Source: Trichlorobacter ammonificans
Lineage (GTDB): Bacteria; Desulfobacterota; Desulfuromonadia; Geobacterales; Pseudopelobacteraceae
Direction: 5' to 3'
Assembly (NCBI RefSeq): GCF_933509905.1
Contig: NZ_OW150024.1
Location: forward strand, 2,994,984-3,058,983
DNA length: 64,000 nucleotides
Within the stretch, counting starts at the first letter, position 1; each line of letters starts with the position of its first letter. This document shows positions 20,699 to 29,010 of the stretch, one piece after another. The notes below the pieces were generated by a model, which did no database searches, was not told the origin of the DNA, and saw nothing but the letters and a program-made list of their open reading frames with translations. Both the position numbers and the translations under genes were made by a program.

Positions 20699-22723
20699 AT
20701 GACGCACCACACGGCTTTCACGCCGATCACCGCAACGGACAGCACCAGTGAAGCCCTGGCGGCGCTCACAACGGCCAGCAGCGACCCGCTGCCGCGTTTG
20801 ATCCATCTCTTCGACACCCTGCGGCCCAAACGGGCTTCCGACCGCGCTGAGGCACAAAAACGCTGGCAGCGCCTGCTCCACCTGCTGGAGGTCCCCTGCT
20901 ATTATGACGGCTTGCGTTCCGCCCTGCTGGCACTGTTCGCACAGCGCCGCCAGTACCGTTTCTACACCGAGTCCGGACTGCTTCCCAACACCGGCTTCTT
21001 CTCGGAACTGCGTCGCAAACTCTCTCACCGGCTGCTGCCGGAGCTGGTTGATCCGAATGACCTGCGCGACTGCATCAGATTGATTTTTCATCGCCCCTCC
21101 GACGCCATCTGGATGAAGAATATCCCGCTGGCGGACCAGATCGCCTTCTGGCGGCTGCTGACCCCGCTGTCGCCGCGGATTCTGGGACAGATCGCCGTAT
21201 CGGCCCGCGTGCTGTCCCAGCGCATCTGCGCCATGGGGCTTGAACCGGAACTGCTCCGCGTCGTGCCGACGCTACGGGACACGGAACACTCGCCCTTCCT
21301 GTCGCTCATCAATGAAATGACCGAATTTCTCGCCCGCCTGGGCGACGAGGAACAGCCGGTCAGCGAAGTGGACAAGCGCCACTTGCTGGTCTTTACCGAC
21401 CAGTGTCATGCCATGGTCCGGCAGGCCCACCGCCAGGCCACGGCAACGGCCGGCACCAGCATGTCGCTGAGCTTTCAGCTGACCAGGCTGGAGCAGCATC
21501 TCAAACGGCTGGAGCTGATGATCGAAGTGTTGGCGGTAACGGTGGAAACACTGCCCGAAGAGGAGGTGGTGGTACGCTGGAGCACCTTCATGGCGGATGT
21601 CTGCCAGCAGGAACTGGAACGGAACAGCCTGCGCCGTCACTGTGCCGACCTTTTGGGACGCGTTTCGCTGCTGGTGACGGAAAACGCCGCCCGGACCGGC
21701 GAGCACTACATCGCCGACAACCGGCAGCAATGGTGGGCAATCCTGAGGGCGGCAGCCGGGGCCGGCCTGCTGATCGCGCTGCTGGCCCTGCTGAAAATCA
21801 TCGGCTCCACCCTGCATCTGCCGGTGCTCTCCCAAGGGCTGCTGAACGGCCTGATCTACGGCGGCGGCTTCATACTGGTCCATCTGCTGCACTTCACCAT
21901 CGCCACCAAGCAGCCGGCCATGACCGCCGCCGCCATTGCCGGCACCATTTCCCAGAGCAGCGGTCGTCTGAGGGAGCAGGGCAGACTGGTGGAGCTGATG
22001 GTGGCCACCGCCCGCAGCCAGTTTGCGGCGATCATGGGCAACGTCAGTGTCGCCTTCCCCCTGGCCCTGCTGGTCGGGACGCTCTCGCTGGTGAGCGGAC
22101 ACAATCCGGTATCCCCGGAGAAGGCTCGTATTCTGCTGGAGGAGGTACAGCCGTTTTCCACCCTCTCCCTTGCCTACGCGGCCATCGCCGGAGTCTGGCT
22201 GTTCGTCACCGGCCTGGTGTCCGGCTACGTGGACAACCTGTCGGCCTACGGCCAGGTGGGGCCACGGATCGCCGGCCTCGGCTGGCTGTGTCGTCTGGCA
22301 GGGGAGCGCCGCGCCGAATGGATCGGCGACTATGTCAGCAGCAATGCCGGCGGCCTGGTCGGCAATCTCTTCTTCGGCATGATGCTGGGCCTGACCCCGG
22401 CGGTAGGCGGTATGCTCGGTCTCCCCCTCGATATCCGCCATGTGGCCTTTTCATCGGCAAACATCGGCTATGCTCTGGTAGCCCTGGAGTTTTCGGTGAA
22501 CCTGAAGCTGGGCGCCCTGGCGGTACTCGGTGTCGCCCTGATCGGCTTGGTCAACCTGATGGTCAGCTTCACCCTGGCGCTTTTGGTGGCCATGCGCTCA
22601 CGGGGCGCCCGCTTCCGCTCCGCCCTTACGCTGCTGCCGCTCCTGCGGCAGCGGCTGTTCAGCAGCCCCCGCGACTTTTTTCTGCCGGTCGATCCGCTGC
22701 AGGAGGCGCCCCGGAGTTCCTAG
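20699..22723 (+). CDS. Gcr-family membrane protein (annotated as site-specific recombinase)
   Basis: 674 residues. Matches the SpecificRecomb/Gcr family named after a Neisseria gonorrhoeae gene. The N-terminal about 330 residues are helical and soluble; the C-terminal half contains about six hydrophobic segments (e.g. AAAGAGLLIALLALLKII, VSVAFPLALLVGTLSLV, TLSLAYAAIAGVWLFVTG, LFFGMMLGLTPAVGGMLGL, LGVALIGLVNLMVSFTLALLV). It has no tyrosine or serine recombinase catalytic motif, so the historical name is doubtful and a membrane role is likelier. AAGGACGG precedes the ATG. Divergent from ffs, convergent with the cis/trans isomerase gene, 15 bp apart. Confidence 0.75.
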   Translation: MTHHTAFTPITATDSTSEALAALTTASSDPLPRLIHLFDTLRPKRASDRAEAQKRWQRLLHLLEVPCYYDGLRSALLALFAQRRQYRFYTESGLLPNTGFFSELRRKLSHRLLPELVDPNDLRDCIRLIFHRPSDAIWMKNIPLADQIAFWRLLTPLSPRILGQIAVSARVLSQRICAMGLEPELLRVVPTLRDTEHSPFLSLINEMTEFLARLGDEEQPVSEVDKRHLLVFTDQCHAMVRQAHRQATATAGTSMSLSFQLTRLEQHLKRLELMIEVLAVTVETLPEEEVVVRWSTFMADVCQQELERNSLRRHCADLLGRVSLLVTENAARTGEHYIADNRQQWWAILRAAAGAGLLIALLALLKIIGSTLHLPVLSQGLLNGLIYGGGFILVHLLHFTIATKQPAMTAAAIAGTISQSSGRLREQGRLVELMVATARSQFAAIMGNVSVAFPLALLVGTLSLVSGHNPVSPEKARILLEEVQPFSTLSLAYAAIAGVWLFVTGLVSGYVDNLSAYGQVGPRIAGLGWLCRLAGERRAEWIGDYVSSNAGGLVGNLFFGMMLGLTPAVGGMLGLPLDIRHVAFSSANIGYALVALEFSVNLKLGALAVLGVALIGLVNLMVSFTLALLVAMRSRGARFRSALTLLPLLRQRLFSSPRDFFLPVDPLQEAPRSS

Positions 22724-22738
22724 CCAACCATCCACCGT

Positions 22739-25105
22739 CTATTGGGCCTGGTAATAGTAGCGGTTCAGATCCAGCAAACCGCCCCGCACCGGTTCGTCAC
22801 GATTCAGCCGCTGCTGGAACCAGTCGTAGGTTTCCCAGAAACGGTCGTCACTACGGTTGATGCCGTAACGCGCGAGTCGCTCCAGGTCCCTGGAACTGCC
22901 TGAGAAATGAGCCATCAGATCGAAGAAATCGGGCAGCTCCTCTGCCCGGACGTCGAAGAAATAGTTGGGATAGGAACCGATCAGGCCGGGAATGAAGTCC
23001 ACATCATCCCTGGCCGCGTTGAGCCGCCCATTCTCGCCAAGCAGAAACGCCACGTTGTCGTGCCAGCGGTTGACCACCAGCGACACCACCCGATCGGTGC
23101 CCTCGCGCTGACGGATGCGCAGGTAGGCCAGGTTGGCGTTGTAATCGTTGACCATGGCCACAAACGGCATGCCGGGTTTGGCCAGGGCGCGAAACGCTTT
23201 GAGATAGTCGTCGGTGCTGCTGAAGCTGGTGGGCAGCGGCGGATAGTCGACCCCGGCCCGCAGGTAGTTGATCGAATCAAAGGCAATGCCGGCGGCCGGC
23301 AGCAGATGGCGGTCCACCACCTGCTCAACGAGCTCCCGCTTGGGGTCGCCGGTGGCAAAGCCGATGCCGGACGGCAGGGCGGCGGGGTAGTAGCCCACCT
23401 TCTGCAGGTCCAGCCCCAGATACCAGGATTGCATGATGGTCTGCCGCTGTTCCGGCGGCAGGAAGTTGAGGAAGTAGCTTTCCCCCTCCATTCGCAGGGT
23501 ATCCATGTAAAGCCGCAGCGCCAGCTGATGGGCCATATTGCCGTAGACGTCGAAACCGGCCACCAGAGCGTAGTAAATCCGCTCCAACAGCGGGTAGTCG
23601 ATCACCCAGACCGTCTTGGGCAGCCCCCCCAGGGCCCCCTTGTGCACCGAGGCGTTGTCAAAGTGACGGTAGACCGTCAACAGCGGCGCATCGCCGGCAC
23701 GGTTCCCCCGCCAGAGGGCCTCCAGTCCCAGACCGGCGTAGTGGCTGGCGGCGTAAAAGTCCTGACGGGCACGGTAAAAGGCCTGCGCTTCCTTGCTGTA
23801 GCGGTCGGTGACCGCCGAAAAGATTCCCATGTCGCTTCCCTGCTCGATCGGCATGCGCAACTTGTCCGCATGCAGCCGCAGGAAGCCGGGGTTGGTCACG
23901 GTCAGGTCGTGACGCGGGTCCATGAACATGACCCAGAAATGGTCATCGATCACGTTCAGGGCGATCTGGCCTTTGCAGACCGGGCCGTGAATGAAGGTCA
24001 TGATGATGTACTGGACGTTGTCCAGCAGAAACTGGTAGCGGGAGCGGGGGGGAATCTGCTCGAAGGCCCGGAAGGGGTTGGCGCTCACCAGCGGATCGTA
24101 TCCCACCAGCCGCGGCACCTGCAGCCAGTCCGGATCGATGAACAGCTCCTGCAGGCGCTTCATCCGGGCCTCGTCCAGCTCGAAGACCATATGGGTCTTG
24201 TGGACGATGGTGCTGTGGATTTTTCGGAACCGGTAGTAGACCCGCCCTACACCGGGGTCATCGTAGGGGCGCACGGTGGCGATCAGGTCGATCGGCATCC
24301 CCGGCGCGGTGCGGGAACGGACCAGCTCGTAAAACTCGTTGGTGCCGGTACCAAGGGTCAGGTGGGCCAGAAACAGATGCTCGTAGAGGTAGCGGGCGGT
24401 CATGCCGTGCTTGGCGTCGTCCCGATTCAGGAACGCCTCCCAGCGGGCAATGGCGGCGGCATCTGCCGGCTTGGGGCTGACCAGCTCGGCCTGCTGCACC
24501 TGATCCGGGCCTTTCGCTCCCTGCACCAGCCAGCCGGCAATGAGGTTAAACTCCTCCTGCTTCAGCGGTGGAAAGCCGAACGGCATGCCGTTGTTGGGAT
24601 GTTTCGCCAGGTAGCTGCCCAGTTCATCCTGGTCTTTGGCACAGGTCAGGTCGTCGGCCTCGGAGCGATACTCCCCCGTGCTCCGGGGGTTCTTGATTTT
24701 GTGCGCCAGCATCTGGATCATCAGCGAATCGTTCAGGGTGCCGGAAACCGTACTGCTGGTAACACTGGTGAAACCTTTGGTGCGCCACTGCTCCGTTGTC
24801 TGCGCATCGGCGAACAGGCGGGTCGGCTCCATGCTGTGCAGGCGGGTGCCGTTGTAGACCGCCTGCCGGGAGGCTCCCCGGTCCACACCCTCGAAGGAAT
24901 CCAGCTTCAGTTGGCAGGGAGAGTTGTAGCAGGAGTGGCAGACGGTGCAGCGCTTGTCGAGAAGCGGCTTGACCTCGCGCTGGTAGTCGATGGCGCGGGT
25001 GGGGAGCTGCACCGTCACCGGCGGCAGGGCCTTGGAGAGACAGCCGGACAGCAGGAGCACCGGACAGAGGATCAACAGCAGGCGAACAGTGACGGCAGGG
25101 AGCAT
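22739..25105 (-). CDS. cti: Fatty acid cis/trans isomerase
   Basis: 788 residues. Periplasmic haem-c enzyme that converts cis to trans double bonds in membrane phospholipid acyl chains as a rapid response to solvents or heat. Seen: a lipoprotein-type signal (LLLSGC, Cys about 22) and the c-type haem motif CTVCH (about 53-57) with further cysteines, then the long Cti domain. ATG 25105 has GGAGGAG at 7 nt. Known mainly from Pseudomonas and Vibrio, but also present in some Geobacter-type bacteria. Single gene with no obvious partner. Confidence 0.9.
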   Translation of the reverse strand: MLPAVTVRLLLILCPVLLLSGCLSKALPPVTVQLPTRAIDYQREVKPLLDKRCTVCHSCYNSPCQLKLDSFEGVDRGASRQAVYNGTRLHSMEPTRLFADAQTTEQWRTKGFTSVTSSTVSGTLNDSLMIQMLAHKIKNPRSTGEYRSEADDLTCAKDQDELGSYLAKHPNNGMPFGFPPLKQEEFNLIAGWLVQGAKGPDQVQQAELVSPKPADAAAIARWEAFLNRDDAKHGMTARYLYEHLFLAHLTLGTGTNEFYELVRSRTAPGMPIDLIATVRPYDDPGVGRVYYRFRKIHSTIVHKTHMVFELDEARMKRLQELFIDPDWLQVPRLVGYDPLVSANPFRAFEQIPPRSRYQFLLDNVQYIIMTFIHGPVCKGQIALNVIDDHFWVMFMDPRHDLTVTNPGFLRLHADKLRMPIEQGSDMGIFSAVTDRYSKEAQAFYRARQDFYAASHYAGLGLEALWRGNRAGDAPLLTVYRHFDNASVHKGALGGLPKTVWVIDYPLLERIYYALVAGFDVYGNMAHQLALRLYMDTLRMEGESYFLNFLPPEQRQTIMQSWYLGLDLQKVGYYPAALPSGIGFATGDPKRELVEQVVDRHLLPAAGIAFDSINYLRAGVDYPPLPTSFSSTDDYLKAFRALAKPGMPFVAMVNDYNANLAYLRIRQREGTDRVVSLVVNRWHDNVAFLLGENGRLNAARDDVDFIPGLIGSYPNYFFDVRAEELPDFFDLMAHFSGSSRDLERLARYGINRSDDRFWETYDWFQQRLNRDEPVRGGLLDLNRYYYQAQ

Positions 25106-25139
25106 CGGCACACTCCTCCTCGGCGGGTGCCGGGGAAAT

Positions 25140-25166
25140 AAAAAAGGTCACGAAAATCGTGACCTT
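25140..25166 (-). terminator. Rho-independent terminator after tRNA-Ser
   Basis: Minus strand AAGGTCACGA (25166-25157) pairs with TCGTGACCTT (25153-25144) around a 3-nt loop, followed by a T-run. Confidence 0.85.
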
Positions 25167-25181
25167 GTCTGAATAAAAATA

Positions 25182-25272
25182 TGGCGGAGAGGGAGGGATT
25201 TGAACCCTCGGTACGGGATTAGCGTACACACGATTTCCAATCGTGCTCCTTCAGCCGCTCGGACACCTCTCC
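25182..25272 (-). tRNA. tRNA-Ser (anticodon GGA)
   Basis: 91 nt including encoded CCA. Acceptor GGAGAGG pairs with CCTCTCC, discriminator G; anticodon stem CACGATT/AATCGTG frames loop TTGGAAA with anticodon GGA; a long variable arm typical of serine tRNAs (TACG...CGTA) and GGTTCAAATCC T-loop are visible. A strong terminator follows. Confidence 0.97.
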
Positions 25273-25335
25273 GCAGAAGGGTCCTGATTTTTACACCAGC
25301 CGGTTGAAATTGTCCAGTGTTTTGATGCCCCGGCC

Positions 25336-26196
25336 TCAAAGAAATACCTCCAGCGCCGTTGCCGCCAGAAAGGTCAGGCTGATATAGCCGTTCATGGTGA
25401 AAAAGGCCGCATCCAGCTTGGTGAGGTCGCCGTTGCGCAGCAGCAGGTGTTCGTACAACAGCAGGGCCGCCACGAGCAGGCTGCCCGCCATGAACCACCC
25501 CCCCAAGTGCAGGAGCGCCATCAGCCAGGCCAGCAGGGCCAGGGTCACCAAGTGAAACAGGCGAGCCAGCCAGAGGGAACCGCTCACTCCCAGGGCCACC
25601 GGAATGGAGTGCAGCCCGGCCTGCCGGTCGAACTCCAGGTCCTGCAGGGCGTAGAGGATGTCGAAGCCGGCCACCCAAAAGAGCACCATCAGCCCCAGCA
25701 CCACGGCCGGCAGCTCGATGGCCCCCCGCAAGGCCGCCCAGGCCCCCATCGGCGCCGCCGCCAGGCAGATCCCCAGCACGACATGGGCCAGGGCGGTGAA
25801 GCGTTTGCAGTAAGAGTAGAGCACCAGAAAGAACAGGGCAACCGGCGCCAGCTTGAGACAGAGCGGGTTCAGCATGGCTGCCGACCAGAACATGAGCGCC
25901 GTCGAAACGACAATGGCCGCCAGCACCACCTGTCGGGAAAGCAGGCCGGCCGGGATGGCGCGACCGGCGGTACGGGGGTTGCGGGCGTCGATGGCGGCAT
26001 CGATCAGGCGGTTCATCGCCATGGCGCCGGTGCGGGCCCCCACCATGGCCAGAACGATGAAGAACAGTTGTCGTCCGCTGGGCAGCCCGCGCGCCGCCAG
26101 CAGGGCTCCGGACAGGGCAAAGGGAAGGGCGAAGATGGTGTGGGAGAACTTGATCATCTCCATGAATACGACAATATTCCGCAGCAAAGCAGCCAT
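25336..26196 (-). CDS. ubiA: 4-hydroxybenzoate polyprenyltransferase-like (UbiA family)
   Basis: 286 residues, integral membrane with about eight hydrophobic helices. Both prenyl-diphosphate-binding Asp-rich motifs are present: NRLIDAAIDARNPRTAGR (first NxxxDxxxD) and DILYALQDLEFDRQ (second). ATG 26196 has GAGG 6 nt upstream; a TTG two codons earlier is the alternative. Because the organism carries futalosine-pathway mqnC (52.9 kb), this enzyme may be the menaquinone prenyltransferase MqnP rather than a ubiquinone enzyme; substrate inferred. Divergent from hemE. Confidence 0.9.
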   Translation of the reverse strand: MAALLRNIVVFMEMIKFSHTIFALPFALSGALLAARGLPSGRQLFFIVLAMVGARTGAMAMNRLIDAAIDARNPRTAGRAIPAGLLSRQVVLAAIVVSTALMFWSAAMLNPLCLKLAPVALFFLVLYSYCKRFTALAHVVLGICLAAAPMGAWAALRGAIELPAVVLGLMVLFWVAGFDILYALQDLEFDRQAGLHSIPVALGVSGSLWLARLFHLVTLALLAWLMALLHLGGWFMAGSLLVAALLLYEHLLLRNGDLTKLDAAFFTMNGYISLTFLAATALEVFL

Positions 26197-26272
26197 GGAC
26201 AACCTCGGGATCAGTCAGGGGGTTACGACATCTATCTACACCATGCGACCCGCTTCTGTCAGCCAAATACCA

Positions 26273-26301
26273 TTGACTTCCGCGGTCGATGCAGCTAAAT
26301 T
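26273..26301 (+). promoter_or_regulatory. Sigma-70 promoter for hemE
   Basis: TTGACT (26273-26278), 17-bp spacer, TAAATT (26296-26301); start predicted near 26308, about 47 nt before the hemE ATG. Confidence 0.65.
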
Positions 26302-26354
26302 GCCGGTTCGTTTGAAAAAATGCCTGCTACAGGCACTGAATGAAGGAGTGTGTC

Positions 26355-27377
26355 ATGAACACCCGTTTTCTTGATGCCTGCTGGGGAAAGCCGGTTGACC
26401 GCACCCCGGTCTGGCTGATGCGCCAAGCTGGCCGTTACCTCCCCGAATACATGGCTGTCCGCTCCAAGTGCAGCTTCCTCGAGCTGTGCAAGACCCCGGA
26501 CCTGGCTGCCGAGGTGACTATCCAGCCGGTGGACATCCTGGGGGTCGATGCCGCCATCCTCTTTTCCGACATCCTGACCCCGGTGGAGCCGATGGGGCTC
26601 AAGCTGGACTTCGTCCCCGGGCCGGTCTTCGAAAACCCGGTACGGACCATGGCCGATGTGGAACGGCTGCGCATTCCCGACCCCGAAGCCGACGTTCCCT
26701 ACGTGCTGGAAGCCATCCGCATCCTGCGCCGCGAGCTGGCCGCCAAGGTGCCGTTGATCGGCTTCGGCGGGGCGCCGTTCACCCTGGCCTGCTACATGGT
26801 GGAAGGGAAGGGCTCCAAGGACTGGGCCACCATCAAGCGGATGATGTACGCCGCCCCCGACGTCTACGCCGCCCTGATGGAAAAAGTGACCATGATGGAT
26901 ATGGAGTACCTGAATGCCCAGATCCGGGCCGGCGCCCAGGCGATCCAGATTTTCGACACCTGGGGCGGCGTGCTCTCTCCCACCGACTACGAGCGCTACG
27001 CACTCCCCTACACCACCAAACTGATCAACGGCCTGAATCGTCAGAACACGCCGGTGATTCACTTCGTCAAAGGGGCCGGCACCATGCTGCCCACCGTGCA
27101 GAAGGCCGGTAGCGACGTCATGGGGCTGGACTGGCATGTCAACCTGGGCACCGCCCGGGACCAGCTGGGACCGAAAACGGCGGTGCAGGGAAACCTGGAC
27201 CCCACGGTGCTCTATGCCTCCAAGGAGATCATCGAGCGAGAAGTCAAGCGGGTGCTGGACGAGAACGCCGGCCGCCCCGGCCACATCTTCAACCTGGGCC
27301 ACGGCATCCTGCCCACGGTGCCGCCGGAAAACGCCATTCATATGGTGGAGTGCGTGCACCGGCTTTCCCAGAGGTAA
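26355..27377 (+). CDS. hemE: Uroporphyrinogen decarboxylase
   Basis: 340 residues. Decarboxylates uroporphyrinogen III to coproporphyrinogen III for haem, needed here for abundant cytochromes. Family start PVWLMRQAGRYLPEY is intact, as are SDILTPVEPMGL, GFGGAPFTLACYMVEGKGS and FNLGHGILPTVPPEN. ATG 26355 has AAGGAG upstream. It leads an operon with the VOC and cupin genes. Confidence 0.97.
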   Translation: MNTRFLDACWGKPVDRTPVWLMRQAGRYLPEYMAVRSKCSFLELCKTPDLAAEVTIQPVDILGVDAAILFSDILTPVEPMGLKLDFVPGPVFENPVRTMADVERLRIPDPEADVPYVLEAIRILRRELAAKVPLIGFGGAPFTLACYMVEGKGSKDWATIKRMMYAAPDVYAALMEKVTMMDMEYLNAQIRAGAQAIQIFDTWGGVLSPTDYERYALPYTTKLINGLNRQNTPVIHFVKGAGTMLPTVQKAGSDVMGLDWHVNLGTARDQLGPKTAVQGNLDPTVLYASKEIIEREVKRVLDENAGRPGHIFNLGHGILPTVPPENAIHMVECVHRLSQR

Positions 27378-27383
27378 GCAGCC

Positions 27384-27752
27384 ATGTCCATCAGCATGAA
27401 GAACGTCGTAGTGTTCGTCACCGACTTGGGACGGGCCAAGAGCTTTTACGCCGATCAGCTGGGGCTTCCCCTGGCCGGTGAAACCCAGATGCTGCTGGAG
27501 TTCTTTCCCGCTACCGGCACCACCCTGGGGATCGCCCTGGCGTTGCAGGACGAGGCCCGCAAGCTGGTGGGACGCCACTCCGGCATCACCCTGCGGGTCA
27601 GCGGCATCGAAAAACTCTGCGAACGTTTGAAGGGCAGCGGCGTGACCTTTGTCGAGGACCTGGAGGTCTCCCCCTGGGGTAAGATGGCCGTCATTGCCGA
27701 TCCGGACGGGAACCAATTCGCCCTGGTGGAATTGCCCGATGCTCTGCGTTGA
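27384..27752 (+). CDS. VOC (glyoxalase/bleomycin resistance) family protein
   Basis: 122 residues, one VOC domain of two beta-alpha-beta-beta-beta modules: VVVFVTDLGRAKSFYADQLGLPL at the start and VIADPDGNQFALVEL at the end. Such single-domain proteins use a divalent metal for isomerase, dioxygenase or resistance roles; substrate unknown. 6 nt after hemE and overlapping the next gene by 14 nt. Confidence 0.85.
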   Translation: MSISMKNVVVFVTDLGRAKSFYADQLGLPLAGETQMLLEFFPATGTTLGIALALQDEARKLVGRHSGITLRVSGIEKLCERLKGSGVTFVEDLEVSPWGKMAVIADPDGNQFALVELPDALR

Positions 27753-28212
27753 CGGCACCCTGCTGGATCAGCTGACCGACAAGGCGCGGCAGTCGCCGCG
27801 GCTGCGGATGAACCACAACTTCCATCCCGCCGACGATGCCGCCTGCCATCGGCTGTTGAATGCCGTCGAGCCGGGCTCCTACATCCGCCCCCACCGCCAC
27901 CTGGACCGGGAGAAGGACGAGACCTTCGTGCTGATCCGCGGCGCCCTCGGCGTCCTCACTTTTACCGACGACGGCAGCGTGGCCGCAACCACGCTGCTGA
28001 TCGCCGGTACCGACACCTGTATCGTCACCATCCCCCACGGTGTCTGGCATACCGCGGTCAGCCTCGCACCGGGCACCATCTTCTTCGAAGCAAAAGCCGG
28101 CCCCTACCTCCCCTTTACCGAACAGGAAACGGCCTCCTGGGCGCCAACGGCCGATGCCGTCGAGGCCCCCGCCTACCTTCGGTCGTTTTGCGCCTCCTTC
28201 TCTGCCTCATAG
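27739..28212 (+). CDS. WbuC-family cupin metalloprotein
   Basis: 157 residues. Small cupin with the metal-binding pattern PHRHLDREKDETFVLIRGALG and, downstream, IPHGVWH. This is the WbuC-type subclass often linked to surface polysaccharide loci; enzymatic role unproven. ATG 27739 is chosen because the family begins just after it with DGTLLDQL. It overlaps both the VOC gene and the following gene, implying translational coupling. Confidence 0.8.
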   Translation: MLCVDGTLLDQLTDKARQSPRLRMNHNFHPADDAACHRLLNAVEPGSYIRPHRHLDREKDETFVLIRGALGVLTFTDDGSVAATTLLIAGTDTCIVTIPHGVWHTAVSLAPGTIFFEAKAGPYLPFTEQETASWAPTADAVEAPAYLRSFCASFSAS

Positions 28213-28781
28213 GCCTGATGCTGCTGCTACCGCCCCCGGTCGGGGCGGCACAGCGGATGCGTCCTTACAGCGGCATCGGGGTTCTGTCGATCAGCACCGT
28301 CGGCTTGACCGCTCCGATCCCATTCTACAATGAGCCGGGGCTGGTACGCAGCGGCACCCTGGCGCCCCTCGCGGCACAGCGCCTGAACGACTGGCTGTTC
28401 ACCGCCGTCCCGGACCGGGTCGTGCTACTGGTGAAAGCCCGCAAAGGGGACTGGCTGCGGGTGGAGCGAGACGATGCCGGCCGCGAGTCCTGGCTGCTCG
28501 TGCAGCGGCACTGGCGCTACACCCCCTGGCCCCAGTTTCTCAAAGGAGCCCAGGTGGTTTTTCTCCCCAACAGCCCCAAACGGTTGATGCAGGTGGTCCC
28601 CCAGCCCGAAGCGCTCCAGGGGACGCCGCGGCCGGCGACGGCGCCGCCGATGCGGGTGGTCATGGTGCAGGGGGACTGGGCCTATGTCCTGCTGGACGCC
28701 TCCAGCGCCGGCTGGATTCGCTGGCGGGAGGCTGACGGTCGCCTGCTGGTCGGTTTCCCCGGCGAACCGATGCAGCAGTAA
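28188..28781 (+). CDS. Secreted SH3-like protein, unassigned
   Basis: 197 residues from TTG 28188. A signal peptide (RLLLCLIGLMLLLPPPVGAA) is followed by two SH3-like stretches, VLLVKARKGDWLRVERDDAGRESWLL and MVQGDWAYVLLDASSAGWIRW, which resemble envelope cell-wall-binding modules. An ATG at 28218 is a possible shorter start but would leave too short a signal. It overlaps the cupin gene by 25 nt. Function unknown; an envelope role is inferred. Confidence 0.65.
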   Translation: MRLLLCLIGLMLLLPPPVGAAQRMRPYSGIGVLSISTVGLTAPIPFYNEPGLVRSGTLAPLAAQRLNDWLFTAVPDRVVLLVKARKGDWLRVERDDAGRESWLLVQRHWRYTPWPQFLKGAQVVFLPNSPKRLMQVVPQPEALQGTPRPATAPPMRVVMVQGDWAYVLLDASSAGWIRWREADGRLLVGFPGEPMQQ

Positions 28782-28828
28782 AAATCTCATTGACCTGCCT
28801 TTGGCCGGTGTGGTAAGTGATGCTCCCC

Positions 28829-28909
28829 ATGAACTATCAGATCGCATCAGCAGCACGAGCTATCACCGCCGCGGCGACCAGCGCCGCGGAGTTTGCTGCT
28901 GCCCGCTGA
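28829..28909 (+). CDS. Putative alanine-rich leader peptide
   Basis: A 26-codon frame from ATG 28829 to TGA 28907. Twelve codons are Ala, using GCA, GCT, GCC and GCG three times each. It lies between a candidate promoter (TTGACC 28790-28795, 18 bp, TAAGTG 28814-28819) and a terminator at 28933-28967 upstream of an aminotransferase. The ribosome site is weak. Ala-rich frames can arise from GC-rich structured RNA, so the peptide is a hypothesis. Confidence 0.35.
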   Translation: MNYQIASAARAITAAATSAAEFAAAR

Positions 28910-28967
28910 TCGCGACCGTTTTTAAGATTTCGAACAGCCGCAGGCACGCAGCCTGCGGCTGTTTCTG
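28841..28967 (+). promoter_or_regulatory. Structured leader with terminator ahead of the aminotransferase (attenuator candidate)
   Basis: Two structures are visible. First, CAGCAGCA (28848-28855) pairs with TGCTGCTG (28894-28901) and encloses CCGCGGCG/CGCCGCGG. Second, AACAGCCGCAGGC (28933-28945) pairs with GCCTGCGGCTGTT (28951-28963) around a 5-nt loop and is followed by TTCTGTTTTG. The second looks like a terminator 48 nt before the aminotransferase start, so read-through would be regulated. It could also terminate the upstream hemE operon. No known riboswitch consensus was recognised. Confidence 0.5.
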
Positions 28968-29010
28968 TTTTGACACTCTGCATTTCAATCACACAAAGGA
29001 GCACAAACAG

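Noticed and set aside
20699..22723. Calling the Gcr 'recombinase' part of a mobile element
   Set aside because: No att-like repeats, integrase core or phage genes nearby; the sequence has several membrane helices.
28684..29010. Extending the aminotransferase to an upstream start at 28684
   Set aside because: The added part crosses a hairpin terminator and the preceding gene's end, lacks family similarity, and a good ribosome site precedes ATG 29011.
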